Source: JACZYA01 sp965247455 (GTDB taxonomy: Bacteria > Acidobacteriota > Terriglobia > Acidiferrales > 2-02-FULL-67-57). From it: a stretch of DNA of 64,000 nt. Location: assembly GCA_965247455.1 (NCBI GenBank), contig CBDFHE010000018.1:620001-684000 (forward strand). Direction: 5' to 3'. The notes under the pieces were generated by a model. The model saw only the letters and a list, made by a program, of their open reading frames with translations, had not been told where the DNA came from and did no database searches. The translations under genes were made by a program, and so were the position numbers. Shown one piece after another: positions 34,861 to 45,826 of the stretch; position 1 is the stretch's first letter, and every line of letters begins with the position of its first letter.

Positions 34861-35031
34861 AACACAGTTTCGGGTGTGCGCGGACCGTACAGCTACCTGC
34901 CGGCTTCGGTCGAAAAGTTTCCCGACTGTGAGGAATTGGCCCGGTGGATGGAGCAGGCAGGGTTCCGCGCAGTCAGTTACCAGACGTGGACAGGAGGCGT
35001 GGTCGCGCTCCACCAGGGTGTGAAGCGCTAG
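34861..35031 (+). pseudogene. 3' remnant of menG/ubiE (demethylmenaquinone methyltransferase)
   Basis: The frame reads NTVSGVRGPYSYLPASVEKF, then about 35 residues including WMEQAGFRAVSYQTWTGG, and ends VVALHQGVKR at a TAG. This is the C-terminal end of MenG/UbiE, which methylates demethylmenaquinone. About three quarters of a normal 230-250-residue protein, including the SAM-binding domain, is missing; the family A repeat abuts the break. It cannot make an active enzyme. Confidence 0.82.
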
Positions 35032-35043
35032 AGCGGCCGCGAC

Positions 35044-35628
35044 CTATTCGCGGGCCCAGCCGGACTTGCCGCCGCTGCGCCGCATTTCGCGTTCCTGCGT
35101 TGACAACTCCTGCCGAAGCTGCTGGATCTCTCGCTTCTTCTCATTCATCTGGTTCAGCAGATCCTGGAGTTGCCGGCCCCCGGCGGCGGTGTTGGAGTAC
35201 TGTTCGCGCAGAGCGGCGTTGGGGTCCTGGTAGTGCTGCGTGCGGGCGAGGTTGTGTTCGCGTTGGAGGAGGTCCACTGCGCCTTCAGCGGTGCGAATCT
35301 TTAGCCGCAGTTCGCTGAACTTGCCGCGCCAGCACTGCTCGTCGCATTCTTCCCCTTCTTCTTCCCCGCTGACATCCACTTGGCCCGCGGCGGCGGCTAC
35401 TTCTGATGGGGTTGCGGCACGGCGGCCCATAACGGAGATGGGAACCGTGGACTTGGGAAGATTGTCGTTGGTGTAAATACGAACCTTGGAGAGGTCTTTC
35501 TTGGCGCGGGCGGCGCGCAGCTTGCGCGCGATTTCGCCCAGGGAGTGAGTTTGCGACTGCGCCCAGGCCGGGCCGGCAACCAGCAGCAGCGCGCTCAGAA
35601 TCAGGATGGCCTTTTTCATATTGTTCAC
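35044..35628 (-). CDS. Secreted coiled-coil protein, unknown function
   Basis: 194 residues with a signal peptide (KKAILILSALLLVAGPAWAQ) and a predicted periplasmic coiled coil in the C-terminal half (DLLNQMNEKKREIQQLRQEL). A Cys-containing acidic stretch (EEEGEECDEQC) lies in the middle. AGAGGTGAAC upstream of the ATG is a good ribosome site. IS copy 2 starts only 18 bp upstream, so the native promoter is gone or lies beyond the IS. Confidence 0.75.
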   Translation of the reverse strand: MNNMKKAILILSALLLVAGPAWAQSQTHSLGEIARKLRAARAKKDLSKVRIYTNDNLPKSTVPISVMGRRAATPSEVAAAAGQVDVSGEEEGEECDEQCWRGKFSELRLKIRTAEGAVDLLQREHNLARTQHYQDPNAALREQYSNTAAGGRQLQDLLNQMNEKKREIQQLRQELSTQEREMRRSGGKSGWARE

Positions 35629-35646
35629 CTCTGCGAGACCTTTTAC

Positions 35647-37316
35647 CCGGGATTTCCGTTTTGCCTGCCCCTGATGGCACGTTTATACACCCGATCGCCG
35701 CCGATCGCACAAAAACTTCGATCGTCGCACAATCGCTCAGCTTCAAAGGCCTTCATCTGAGCCCGCGCCGACGTGCGACCGACTGGAACCCCTGCTTTTC
35801 GGGCATTTCTCAGACACCGCTCCACACGTGTGCCCCGTGTCATCGCCGGGCGGGCTTCGTTGCACTTCAGGCCGCGCGTCAGCCTGCCGGCACGGGTAGC
35901 GCCCAGATCCTCCGCAGCATGTCGCCGAACAGCCGCCGCGTGAGATGCCCTTCCGCCAGCAGAAGCCAGTAGTACCGCGCATGCTTCACCAGCCGGCCCC
36001 CAGTTTTCACCAGTCGCTGCTGGAGACTCGTGAGCGACCAGCGCTTGACCCGCAGCGGAAGGACCAGTCTGCGCCACAAGTTGCCCAGATTGTAGGCCAG
36101 GACGCTCAGTTGCAGGCGCACCTCGTTCGCCCGGAAACGATGGCACGACAGCCGCGTCCAGTGGGTGGCCTGCTTGCCTTCCTTGATCCATTGCTCCGCC
36201 GTACCGCGCTTGTTGTAAAACCGCACGACCGAGCGGCTCGGGAGGGCCATGTTGGTCACGATGAAGCCGACGCGAGGGAACAGCTCACCTTGGTGGTGCT
36301 CCACCTTGGCGACGATCCGTCTGGGCGTGGTCCAGCTCTTGGCCTGATAGCGGAAACTCTGGTAGCGCACCAAGGGCTTGCAGCTCGGCCGTCCCGGCGG
36401 ACGAAAGAGGATGTCTTCGATTTCCAGCTCCAAGCTCTTGTTCGCCGGCATGCGAATGGCATAGTCCACGTCGCGCTGCTCGAGCGCGTCGTAGATCTCG
36501 GGCTTCGCGAACGCGGCGTCTGCGCGGAACGCTACGCGCTTGCCCTCCACCTGCTGCCGGTCAATCTCCGGTACGAGCAGGTCGTCCCAGTCGTCGGCGC
36601 TATGCACGTTGCCTGGCCGCAGCGTGGCGGCGAGGCAGTCCCCATGCTCGGTGAACAGAAACAGCGGGTGGTAGCAGACGGACTCGAAGTGCCCGTTATA
36701 GGCGCTCCCTTCCTGCGCCCCATGCACCGGGCTCTCGCTCGAATCCATGTCGAGCACGATCCGGTCGGCGCGCGTCGCCATCTCGGCCTGTGCAAGCACC
36801 TCCCGGTTCACGGCCCTCAACCCGACGAGATTCTCCTCGTGGGTCAGCAGCTCTGTCTCGAACCAATGCAGCGTCGATGTCAGCGCCGCACCCCGGTCCC
36901 AGCGCTTTGGCGACCCGATGAGACGAAATGTTGGGTCTGCCGACACGCGCCCCGCGTCGTTGAGATCTTCGTAGCCCGCGAGGCGACTGTAGACCGACTG
37001 CCGCAGGAGATCCACCACGCTGAACTGGGTGTTCATCCCCTGTCGGGAATCGCTCAGGTGCTCGGCGATGAGTGTCTCCAGCCCCAGACGTTCATCCAAC
37101 TCGCGCACCAGAATGAGGCCAGCGTCAGAAGTGACGCGCGATCCCTGGAACGCGACTTTCAAGAAGCCGTTGAACGCGAACTGGAATGGCTCGTGTTGTA
37201 ATTCACCCACCGGGTGTCACCCTCCGTAGTGTGGTTCCTTACGTCGGAGCCCCAAAACTCAAGGCGCAGCGACTGGTCCTGGCGATACGGTACCACAGCC
37301 AAATCGGAAATCCGGG
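35647..37316 (-). mobile_element. IS1380-like element copy 2, complete (1670 bp)
   Basis: The ends are CCGGGATTTCCG and CGGAAATCCGGG. The flanking pentamers TTTAC and TTAAG are not identical, unlike copy 1, so the target duplication has decayed or the copy arose by recombination. It encodes a full transposase. It lies between the coiled-coil protein gene and ddl. Confidence 0.93.
35879..37210 (-). CDS. IS1380-family transposase
   Basis: 443 residues from a GTG start. The N-terminal sequence FQGSRVTSDAGLILVRELDERLGL is characteristic of IS1380 transposases. The DDE catalytic core is visible as LDMDSSESPVHGAQEGSAYN with the first Asp, KRVAFRADAAFAKPE with the second and EGKQATHWTRLSCHRF-like downstream sequence. 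The gene occupies most of the element and is uninterrupted here, so this copy can supply transposase for the others. Confidence 0.93.
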   Translation of the reverse strand: MGELQHEPFQFAFNGFLKVAFQGSRVTSDAGLILVRELDERLGLETLIAEHLSDSRQGMNTQFSVVDLLRQSVYSRLAGYEDLNDAGRVSADPTFRLIGSPKRWDRGAALTSTLHWFETELLTHEENLVGLRAVNREVLAQAEMATRADRIVLDMDSSESPVHGAQEGSAYNGHFESVCYHPLFLFTEHGDCLAATLRPGNVHSADDWDDLLVPEIDRQQVEGKRVAFRADAAFAKPEIYDALEQRDVDYAIRMPANKSLELEIEDILFRPPGRPSCKPLVRYQSFRYQAKSWTTPRRIVAKVEHHQGELFPRVGFIVTNMALPSRSVVRFYNKRGTAEQWIKEGKQATHWTRLSCHRFRANEVRLQLSVLAYNLGNLWRRLVLPLRVKRWSLTSLQQRLVKTGGRLVKHARYYWLLLAEGHLTRRLFGDMLRRIWALPVPAG

Positions 37317-37338
37317 TTAAGTCACTACCCGCCGGCTG

Positions 37339-37497
37339 GTAGTGGGTTAGTTTCACAATGTTGTTTTTGCCGCTGAGCCCGGCGGCCTGCCTGCGGTAGG
37401 CAGGCACCTGCCGCCGGGCGGAAAAGCGGTACGACCGCCCCGTGGCAGGTGCCACGGGGCTCGGCGCGAGTTTCCCATTTGCAAAATAACCCACTAC
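37339..37497 (+). repeat. GTAGTG-type element, family B copy 1
   Basis: Starts GTAGTGGGTTAGTTTCAC and ends AATAACCCACTAC. It contains the 19-mer CCTGCCTGCGGTAGGCAGG at 37386-37404, which is absent from the otherwise matching copy at 51414-51552. Confidence 0.85.
37386..37404 (+). repeat. 19-bp dispersed palindrome inside family B
   Basis: CCTGCCTGCGGTAGGCAGG interrupts GCCCGGCGG/CACCTGCC exactly; the empty site is 51459/51460. Confidence 0.88.
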
Positions 37498-37512
37498 CCG
37501 CTGGCGGCGGGG

Positions 37513-38676
37513 CTATTCTTTCAGCACGCCGCCGCGCCGGGCGGGGAGCTGGACCGAGTAGCGGGTGCGGGCTTTGCGCTGGTGCCGTGCGAGCGCGAGT
37601 TGAATCAAGCGGTCGAGCAATGCCGGGTAGGGCAGGCCGCTGGCCTCCCACAACTTGGGATACATGCTGATGGCGGTAAAGCCGGGGATGGTGTTGATCT
37701 CGTTGATGAATATTTTGCCGCTGGCGCGATCCAGCAGAAAATCCACCCGTGCCATCCCTTCGCACTCGCAGGCGCGGAAGGCAGCCACCGCCAGCTCTTG
37801 CAGGCGGCGCACCTTGGGCGGCGGGAGTTTGGCCGGCACGCGGAAGCGGGTGGTGTCTTCCAGGTACTTGGCGGTGTAGTCGTAGAAGTCGCGGGCCGGC
37901 AGCACCTCGCCCGGCAGCGAGGTGCTGGGCTCTTGGTTGCCGAGGACCGCGACCTCGAATTCGCGGCCCCGGATGGCGCGCTCGATCAGAATTTTTTCGC
38001 CGAATTCGGCCGCGTGCTCGATGGCCGGCGGCAGCTCGCCGGTCTTGCGCACTTTGGTGATGCCGACCGAAGAGCCCAGCGCCGCCGGTTTGACAAACAG
38101 CGGGAAGCGGAAGCGGCGGCGAATGGCGGCGAGAATTTTCTCCCGTTGCGCTTCCCATTCATGCCGACGCACGCGGAGGTAGGGCACGACGGGCAGCTTG
38201 GCCTGCAAGAAAAGCCGCTTCTGGACTTCCTTGTCCATACCCACCGCCGAGCCCAAGACGTCGGCGCCCACGTAGGGGATACCGGCGAGTTCCAGCAGTC
38301 CCTGCACGGTGCCGTCCTCGCCGAAGGTGCCGTGCAGGACAGGGAAGACAACGTCGAGGTGAAGAGAGGAAGAAGAAGTTTCCGGCGGTGCCGCCGGCGG
38401 CGGGGAAGAATTTAGGGGGACCAGTGAAGTGGAACCGGGCTGGGCTGGCAGGAGCACGGGGGTAGCCTCTCCCAGAGCTTTCCGCAAGTTCGCGTGGGTC
38501 AGGGCGCCACTGACCGGGGGAGGCAACATCCACCGGCCGTCTTTGGTGATGCCGATGGGGACGACGTCGTACTTTTGCGGGTCGAGGCTGCGGAGCACCG
38601 CGGCGGCGGAGACCAGCGAGACTTCGTGCTCACTCGAACGCCCGCCGAACAGAACACCGACGCGCAGCTTCGCCAT
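37513..38676 (-). CDS. ddl: D-alanine--D-alanine ligase
   Basis: 387 residues of the ATP-grasp fold, which makes the D-Ala-D-Ala dipeptide for peptidoglycan. [20 protein letters not shown] starts the protein; [38 protein letters not shown] and [20 protein letters not shown] are the family signatures. An unusual Ser/Pro-rich insert ([20 protein letters not shown]) separates strands at residues 82-105. The gene starts 6 bp after the OmpA-like gene, so the two form an operon. Confidence 0.95.
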   Translation of the reverse strand: MAKLRVGVLFGGRSSEHEVSLVSAAAVLRSLDPQKYDVVPIGITKDGRWMLPPPVSGALTHANLRKALGEATPVLLPAQPGSTSLVPLNSSPPPAAPPETSSSSLHLDVVFPVLHGTFGEDGTVQGLLELAGIPYVGADVLGSAVGMDKEVQKRLFLQAKLPVVPYLRVRRHEWEAQREKILAAIRRRFRFPLFVKPAALGSSVGITKVRKTGELPPAIEHAAEFGEKILIERAIRGREFEVAVLGNQEPSTSLPGEVLPARDFYDYTAKYLEDTTRFRVPAKLPPPKVRRLQELAVAAFRACECEGMARVDFLLDRASGKIFINEINTIPGFTAISMYPKLWEASGLPYPALLDRLIQLALARHQRKARTRYSVQLPARRGGVLKE

Positions 38677-38682
38677 CGTCCC

Positions 38683-40440
38683 TCATCTCGTTGCAGCGGC
38701 GCAAAGGGAGGTCAGTTGCCCGACCTGAGCTTCGGGGAAGATGAGGGTGACGCGGCGGTTCTCCTCGTTGGCGCCTTGTACAGGGACCAGCGGTTCGCGC
38801 ATCCCTCGGCCGGCAACGGCGTCGTCCAGGCGGTCGAGCAGTGCCTGGCGGCGGTCGGGGGCCCGGCGCGCAGCGTTGAAATTCGTGTTCAGCAACGCTT
38901 CGACGCTGCGAAGTTTTTCTTGCGCGTCTGCCCGATCACTCGCCTGTGCCGCGTAGGAGAGGCGGTCCTGGAGAAAGTAGCGGTACACCGCCAGGGCGCG
39001 CTGCTCGGAAAGCCACTGGTTGTAGTCTTCCTCGCCCACCAGGTCGGTGTGCCCTTCATAGCGGACAGCAGCACGGGAGAAGAGCATCAGCCGCAGCACC
39101 GCCAGCTTGGCCAGGGTTTCGCGGGCGGCGGGGCGGAGGTCGTAGCGGTTGAAGTCGAAGAGGATGTCGGAGGCGAGGTTCAGCATGAGGTCTCCGCCGG
39201 TTTCGGTGAGCTGTCCGAGCGAGGAGAGCTGCTTGTTGAGCTCGTTGCAGATGGCGTCGCGGTCGTTGCGCAAGCCGGCGGCCTCGCGCCCGGCGGTTCC
39301 CAGTTGCCCTTCCAGCAGGGTGCTTTGCTCGCGCAGGGCGAGCAACTGGCTTTCCAGTTCTTTGGTGAGGCCGCGCTCGCGGTCGAGCGCCGCCTCAAGC
39401 TGGGTGAGCTGGTCGCGCAGGCTGCCAATTTCCGTGAGTTGCTCGCGCAGGCTGGCGAGTTCGCGCAGGCTGCGGGCCAATGCTTGGCGGGCTTCGTCCG
39501 CCGCCCGCCGCAAGGGTTCGGCGTCAGCTTCCAGTTTGTCGAGTTCGCGCTCGAGTTGCAGGACGGTGAGGCCGCCGACGGCGCCCAGGGCCAGGGCGCG
39601 GGCATTCTCGGCAATCTGGGTGGCGGCGCGAGCGAACTGAATGGTCTGGTCGTTGTGGCCGCTGCGCCGGAACTCGAGCTCGGCCTGGGCGAGGTAGGAG
39701 CGCGCTACCTCCAGCGTCTCACGCGTGCGCTCCTCTTCGGGCAGCGACTCGGTGTCTCGGGAAGTCGGGGTTGCCAGGATGCCCGATTGGGAGGCGAACT
39801 CGATGGCCTTGCGGGCTTGCAACAAGTGGATGGGCGCGCCGGTGGGTTCCTCCACCAGCTCGCCGATCTTGTACTGCGTGTAGTTGGTGTGATAGATCAG
39901 CCGGCCCGGGATGGGGAAGCCTTTGCTGCCGGTGGAGACGTCCGCCTGGCTCTGGCTGACCAGCACCACCACCGGGCTGGGGTCGTGGACGGCAAAGTCG
40001 GGCTCGGCGGTGACCATCATCCAGAAGGTCTGGTAGGGGGTGGTGACGTTGATGCTGATGGGTTGGCCGCGCTCGAAGGTAATCTCGCCGATGTTGCTGG
40101 CGGCGCCGTCCACGGACACCACCCAGAGCACGTAGGTGAGGAAGTCGGGGCCAAAAGTCCAGGGGGGCTCGAGGCCCTTGATGGCGCCGCGGTTGATGTC
40201 AATTTCCACGAAGCCCCGGCGGCTTTGCACCTTGAGGGAGATGAAGGCGCGGGGAATGTGTTCGGTTCCCTTCAGCTCCACCGTGGTGGTGCCGCGTGGA
40301 CGGAAGCTGATGATGGCGCCGGGCGGGCCGGAGACGGTGATAGCCTCGCTGGCACGGGGCAGGGCCGCGCCTTCGGGCGCCTGCGCCGTCAAAGCGAAAG
40401 GCGTCACCAACAGCAGTCCGACCAGAATCAGTGTTCTCAT
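38683..40440 (-). CDS. OmpA-family outer-membrane/peptidoglycan-binding protein with coiled coil
   Basis: 585 residues with a signal peptide ([17 protein letters not shown]). A beta-rich N-terminal domain spans about 30-200. A long coiled coil (about 290-430, with heptads such as [20 protein letters not shown]) follows. The C-terminal OmpA domain has [20 protein letters not shown] and [20 protein letters not shown]. The last domain binds peptidoglycan. It is the upstream partner of ddl in a two-gene operon. The start is the ATG before MRTLILVG. Confidence 0.88.
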   Translation of the reverse strand: MRTLILVGLLLVTPFALTAQAPEGAALPRASEAITVSGPPGAIISFRPRGTTTVELKGTEHIPRAFISLKVQSRRGFVEIDINRGAIKGLEPPWTFGPDFLTYVLWVVSVDGAASNIGEITFERGQPISINVTTPYQTFWMMVTAEPDFAVHDPSPVVVLVSQSQADVSTGSKGFPIPGRLIYHTNYTQYKIGELVEEPTGAPIHLLQARKAIEFASQSGILATPTSRDTESLPEEERTRETLEVARSYLAQAELEFRRSGHNDQTIQFARAATQIAENARALALGAVGGLTVLQLERELDKLEADAEPLRRAADEARQALARSLRELASLREQLTEIGSLRDQLTQLEAALDRERGLTKELESQLLALREQSTLLEGQLGTAGREAAGLRNDRDAICNELNKQLSSLGQLTETGGDLMLNLASDILFDFNRYDLRPAARETLAKLAVLRLMLFSRAAVRYEGHTDLVGEEDYNQWLSEQRALAVYRYFLQDRLSYAAQASDRADAQEKLRSVEALLNTNFNAARRAPDRRQALLDRLDDAVAGRGMREPLVPVQGANEENRRVTLIFPEAQVGQLTSLCAAATR

Positions 40441-40498
40441 AGTTTCCTCCGCTCCTACGGGTTGAATGGTTGTAGCGGGCGATCCCGCCTCTTCGTCG

Positions 40499-40636
40499 GT
40501 AGTGCGTCAATTTTGTCCAACCCAGCGGCCCCAGCCGCTGGGAGAGGGATGCCTTCCCGGTGGCAGGGGCCACCGGGTTGGACGTGAGAGGAGAGAGTGC
40601 CGGAATCGAGAGGCCGGCGTGAAATTGGCTCACTAC
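40499..40636 (+). repeat. GTAGTG-type element, family C copy 1
   Basis: Starts GTAGTGCGTCAATTTTGTCC and ends GAAATTGGCTCACTAC. It has an internal CCCAGCGGC...GCCGCTGGG hairpin and a CCCGGTGGC...GCCACCGGG hairpin. It is the compact version without 19- or 24-bp inserts. Confidence 0.85.
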
Positions 40637-40695
40637 CCATTCGTCTCCTCGCTCCTACGGACTAACCTACTATGCTACGACTGGTAGAGATACCA

Positions 40696-41607
40696 TCAAA
40701 GAATCTTCTTGCCCAGGGCCGAGAGCACCAGCTCCACCCCCAGTTGAGCAGTGCTGTTGCTCAGGTCAATCACCGGGTTGGTTTCCACCACTTCCAGCGA
40801 GAGCAGGCGGCCGGAATCCGCGATCATTTCCAGGGCCAAGTGGGCCTCGCGGTAAGAGAAGCCGCCGCGCACGGGGGTGCCGACGCCGGGGGCGTGGGCG
40901 GGATCGATGGCGTCCATGTCCAGGCTGACGGCAAAGCCGGCGGTGTCGCGGGTGGCCAACTGCAAGGCTTCCGCCATGCAGGCGCGCAGGCCGCGCTCAT
41001 CGATCTCGCGCATGGTGAAGGCGCGCGGGCCGGCGGTGCGAACCGGTTTCCTTTCTTTGGGGTCCAGCTCGCGCACGCCCAGCAGGGCACAGTTTTCGGG
41101 CGCGACTTTGGGCGTGAAGCCGCCCAGGTGGACCAGCTCCGGCGGGCCGAAGCCGAGCACGCAGGCCAGGGGCATACCGTGAACGTTCCCGCTGGAGGAG
41201 GTTTCGGGGGTGTTCATATCGCCGTGGGCGTCGAGCCAGATGAGACCAATCTTTTGCTTGCGCTGGCGGAAGTGGCCCGAGACGCCGGTGAGGGTGCCGA
41301 CGGCGATGGAGTGGTCGCCCCCGAGCACCACCGGGGTGCGACCCTGGCCAAGCGCGTCCTGCACTGCCTGCGCCAGTTCTTTGCAGGCGTCGGTGATTTC
41401 CGGCAGGTACTTGGCGCGCTTGTGGCCGAAGGGCATCATCTCCGGGACGCGCACCGAGATGTTGCCCTGGTCGTCCACCGAGTAGCTCAGGGCGCTGAGG
41501 CGACTGTTCAGGCCGGCGACGCGCAGGGCAGACGGGCCCATGTCCACCCCGCGGCGGTCTGCGCCCAGGTCCATCGGGACGCCAATGATGGAGACTTTAC
41601 TGGGCAT
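40696..41607 (-). CDS. rocF: Arginase
   Basis: 303 residues of the ureohydrolase family. Metal-binding motifs are visible: [33 protein letters not shown] and [22 protein letters not shown]. The N-terminus [20 protein letters not shown] is typical of arginase rather than agmatinase. It gives ornithine and urea; no urease is in the window. It starts 8 bp after asnS and ends the ggt-TIM barrel-asnS-rocF operon. Confidence 0.92.
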   Translation of the reverse strand: MPSKVSIIGVPMDLGADRRGVDMGPSALRVAGLNSRLSALSYSVDDQGNISVRVPEMMPFGHKRAKYLPEITDACKELAQAVQDALGQGRTPVVLGGDHSIAVGTLTGVSGHFRQRKQKIGLIWLDAHGDMNTPETSSSGNVHGMPLACVLGFGPPELVHLGGFTPKVAPENCALLGVRELDPKERKPVRTAGPRAFTMREIDERGLRACMAEALQLATRDTAGFAVSLDMDAIDPAHAPGVGTPVRGGFSYREAHLALEMIADSGRLLSLEVVETNPVIDLSNSTAQLGVELVLSALGKKIL

Positions 41608-41615
41608 AGGAAACT

Positions 41616-42920
<1,305 letters not shown>

Positions 42921-42925
42921 AGGCG

Positions 42926-43777
42926 TCAGGAGTGCGGGGCGACGGCGAGCTCTTCCAGGCGCTCGAAGGTTTCCAGCGCTTTTTCCAACGGGTTGGGGAA
43001 CTCGCCGTGGTCGCGCAGTTCGAGCTGCAAGGGAAAGTCGTTCTTGGCGGCGGCGAAGGTGCGCAGGGCGGCTTCCCAATCGATGGTGCCCTGGAAAGGG
43101 CAGAGGTGGTCGTCGCGGTCGCCGCGGTTGTCGTGGATGTGAGTGGAGACCACCAGGTCGCGCAGCGCTTCGAAGTCGGGCACCACCCCGCCGGTCAGGT
43201 GGGCGTGGCCGATATCGAAGCAGATGCGCAGGTCGGTCATGCGGGTGTAGAGGCGGAACTCGAGCAGCCGCTGGGGGGTGGAAAGCTCATTGGGAATGTT
43301 TTCCAACAGAATCTGCACGCCGCGCTGCTTGGCAAATAGTTTCAGGGGTTCCAGGCTGGAGTAGGCGGCGTCGAATTTTTTCTGCCGGTATTCTTCGTGG
43401 GAAGTGCCCAGGTGCTGCACCAGGTAACGGAAGGGGATGTGCTCGGCCACTTCGAGGGCGCGCTTGATTTCATCCACCGATTGCAGGCGGCGCATGCGCT
43501 CCGGCTCGGCGATGTTGACGGTGGCGCCGCTGTGGCTGCGGCCCCATTCTTCGTCTTTGTACAAGGGGGCGTGCAGGGAGCGGAGTTGGAGCTGGTGGTC
43601 GCGGAACCAGGCGGCCAACTCCCGCACCTGCTCGGGGTTGGAGTAGTCGAAGTGCTGCTTGGCGCAGAAGATTTCCACCGAAGGGATGCCGGCCTGCTCA
43701 ATCTGGTGCAGGGTGGGCGCGGTTAAGCGCTGGTTGACGAACAGGTGGGTGGAGAGCGCGCGCTCGGTGAACGGCAT
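42926..43777 (-). CDS. Sugar-phosphate isomerase/epimerase-like TIM barrel
   Basis: 283 residues of the AP endonuclease family 2 fold: [62 protein letters not shown] and [19 protein letters not shown]. The His, Glu and Asp residues needed for a metal site are present. Substrate unknown. The start overlaps the ggt stop by one base, and asnS follows after 5 bp. Confidence 0.88.
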   Translation of the reverse strand: MPFTERALSTHLFVNQRLTAPTLHQIEQAGIPSVEIFCAKQHFDYSNPEQVRELAAWFRDHQLQLRSLHAPLYKDEEWGRSHSGATVNIAEPERMRRLQSVDEIKRALEVAEHIPFRYLVQHLGTSHEEYRQKKFDAAYSSLEPLKLFAKQRGVQILLENIPNELSTPQRLLEFRLYTRMTDLRICFDIGHAHLTGGVVPDFEALRDLVVSTHIHDNRGDRDDHLCPFQGTIDWEAALRTFAAAKNDFPLQLELRDHGEFPNPLEKALETFERLEELAVAPHS

Positions 43778-45525
43778 CAGAAGCCTCGTGCCACGCCCCG
43801 GCGGCGGGCGTCGCCCACGCCGGTGAGCCGGCCGGTGGCCGGGTCGCGCTCGATGGCGTTGACGGTTCCGATGGATTCGCGTTCGCGCAGGGCGTGGCCG
43901 CGGGCGGCGAGAGCGTCGAGTTGTTCCTGGCTGAAGAGGTCTTTTTCCAGGAAGAGGGTGTCGGGCAGCCACTGGTGGTGGTAGCGGGGCAGGGCCACCG
44001 CCTCGGCCAGCGGGCGGCCAAAGGCCAGCCGGTTGAGCAGCACCAGGAGAACGGCGTTGATGATGCGGGGGCCGCCGGGACTGCCAAGCGCCAGGATAGC
44101 TTGGCCGTTGCGGATGACGATGGTGGGCGACATCGCCGACAAGGGCCGTTTGTAGGGCTCGATCTTGTTGGCCTCCGACTGCACCAAGCCATAGAGGTTG
44201 GGAGCGCCGGGCTTGCTGGTGAAGTCGTCCATCTCGTTGTTGAGCAGGAAGCCCAGGCCGGGGAGGGTGACGCCGTTGCCGAAGAAAGAGTTGATGGTGG
44301 TGCTGGTGGCGACGGCGTTGCCTGTGCCGTCCACGACGGAGAAGTGGGTGGTGTTGGCGCTTTCGCGGCGCGGGGCCAGGACCGCGCGGTTGTCGGAACG
44401 CGCTTCATACCCCGGCGGGTCGGGCAGGGAAAGTTGCTCGCTGGCGGAAGCGCGCGCAGGGTCGATGGAGGCGCGCAGCGTCCGGGCATAGCCAGGGTCG
44501 AGCAGGCCGCGCACGGGCACGGAGGCGAAGTCAGCATCGCCGAGAAAGCGGGCGCGGTCGGCGAAGGCGCGGCGCATGGTTTCTGTCATCAAGTGGATGG
44601 TTTGAGGTGCCAGCGGTTCCGCTCCGGGAGGCAGCAGCGGGTCGAGGATGTTCAGCATTTCGAGCACGGCCACGCCGCCGGAGCTGGGCGGCGGGGCGGC
44701 GAGGATTTCGTAGCCCCGGAAGTGCCCGAGCAGCGGTTGGCGCACGCGAGCTTGGTAGCGGCGCAGGTCGGCGCGGGTGATGAGCCCGTGGTGGCGGCGC
44801 ATCTCCCCGGCGATTCTCTTGCCGATGGAGCCCTGGTAGAAGGCGCGCGCGCCGCGCTTGGCAATTTTCTTGAGGGTTCGGGCCAAATCTTTCTGTCGGA
44901 AGGTTTCGCCCGGTTCATAGTAGCGGCCGTTGCGGAGGAAAATCCGGCGGCTCTCCGGGAACTGCGAGAGTAAAGGCGCAGCGTCGCGCAGTTCATGGGC
45001 GAGGCGATCGCTCACCGGGAAACCTTTTTCGGCCAGGCGAATGGCGGGCGCCATAACTTTCTTTAGGGGCAGGGAGCCGAATTTTTCCTGGGCCAGGGTC
45101 AGGCCTGCCACCGCGCCGGGAACACCGGCGGCGCGCCAGCCGACGGTGCTGGCCTGGGGGACGAGGTTGCCTTCGGCGTCCAAGTACATATCGCGGTGGG
45201 CCGCGCCGGGAGCGGCTTCGCGGTAGTCCACCAGGGCGGCGCGGCCGTCGGCCATGCGGATGAGCATAAAGCCGCCGCCGCCGAGGTTGCCGGCTTGCGG
45301 GTAGGTGACCGCCAGGGCGAAGCCCACTGCCACGGCGGCGTCCACGGCGTTGCCTCCCTGTTTGAGGATTTCGAGTCCCGCTTCGGCGGCGAAGGGCTCC
45401 GCCGCCACCACCATTCCGTCGGAGCCGGTGGCGGTGTCAGGCGTCTGGGCGACGGCCGGCGAGGGCGGGAACGCCAGCGCAAACAGGAGAAGGGTGGGAA
45501 GGAACCGGGTGCAAAAGCGACGCAT
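43777..45525 (-). CDS. ggt: Gamma-glutamyltransferase (glutathione hydrolase)
   Basis: 582 residues with a signal peptide starting MRRFCTRFLPTLLLFALAFP. It matures by self-cleavage before the Thr nucleophile in NTTHFSVVDGTGNAVATSTT. Other signatures are GGNAVDAAVAVGFALAVTYP, NLGGGGFMLIRM, NNEMDDFTSKPG and SMSPTIV-like (LSAMSPTIVIRNGQAILALG). It acts in the periplasm on glutathione or gamma-glutamyl peptides. It heads the operon leading to asnS and the arginase. A start at 45588 would add a non-signal N-terminus, so 45525 is preferred. Confidence 0.93.
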   Translation of the reverse strand: MRRFCTRFLPTLLLFALAFPPSPAVAQTPDTATGSDGMVVAAEPFAAEAGLEILKQGGNAVDAAVAVGFALAVTYPQAGNLGGGGFMLIRMADGRAALVDYREAAPGAAHRDMYLDAEGNLVPQASTVGWRAAGVPGAVAGLTLAQEKFGSLPLKKVMAPAIRLAEKGFPVSDRLAHELRDAAPLLSQFPESRRIFLRNGRYYEPGETFRQKDLARTLKKIAKRGARAFYQGSIGKRIAGEMRRHHGLITRADLRRYQARVRQPLLGHFRGYEILAAPPPSSGGVAVLEMLNILDPLLPPGAEPLAPQTIHLMTETMRRAFADRARFLGDADFASVPVRGLLDPGYARTLRASIDPARASASEQLSLPDPPGYEARSDNRAVLAPRRESANTTHFSVVDGTGNAVATSTTINSFFGNGVTLPGLGFLLNNEMDDFTSKPGAPNLYGLVQSEANKIEPYKRPLSAMSPTIVIRNGQAILALGSPGGPRIINAVLLVLLNRLAFGRPLAEAVALPRYHHQWLPDTLFLEKDLFSQEQLDALAARGHALRERESIGTVNAIERDPATGRLTGVGDARRRGVARGF

Positions 45526-45604
45526 CGAGAATTGTTGGTCCAACGCCTCTAAACGGCTCACTCTATTCCAAAGAAACAGGAGGGTCAAGACAAGCAGGTC
45601 CGGG

Positions 45605-45705
45605 GTAGCGTCCTAATTTCGCACCGAGCCCCCAGGCCCTTCAGCGCGAGCCCCTGCCTGAGGGAAGCAAAAATCCCAGCGGCGGGGGCCGCTGGGCTGG
45701 ACGCA
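45605..45705 (-). repeat. GTAGTG-type element, family A, degenerate copy
   Basis: It opens GTAGCGTCCTAATTTCGCAC and shares the CCCCCAGG...CCTGCCTG hairpin with family A. A 14-base unit (CTTCAGCGCGAGCC type) interrupts this hairpin. The right end no longer matches. Confidence 0.65.
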
Positions 45706-45826
45706 ACGGAGCAATCTGACGACAATCCCTCAATCACGTCCAAGCACGAATCTTGGTCGGGCGGGAAATGTGGAAGGGGCCGTTGCCGGCCCCTCCCGGT
45801 ACTTTGACAGGTTTTCTATGAGCGGG

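Noticed and set aside
38494..40587. Long plus-strand open frame opposite the OmpA-like gene and ddl
   Set aside because: It is antisense to two recognised proteins, has the low-complexity composition of a GC-rich shadow frame and no family motif.
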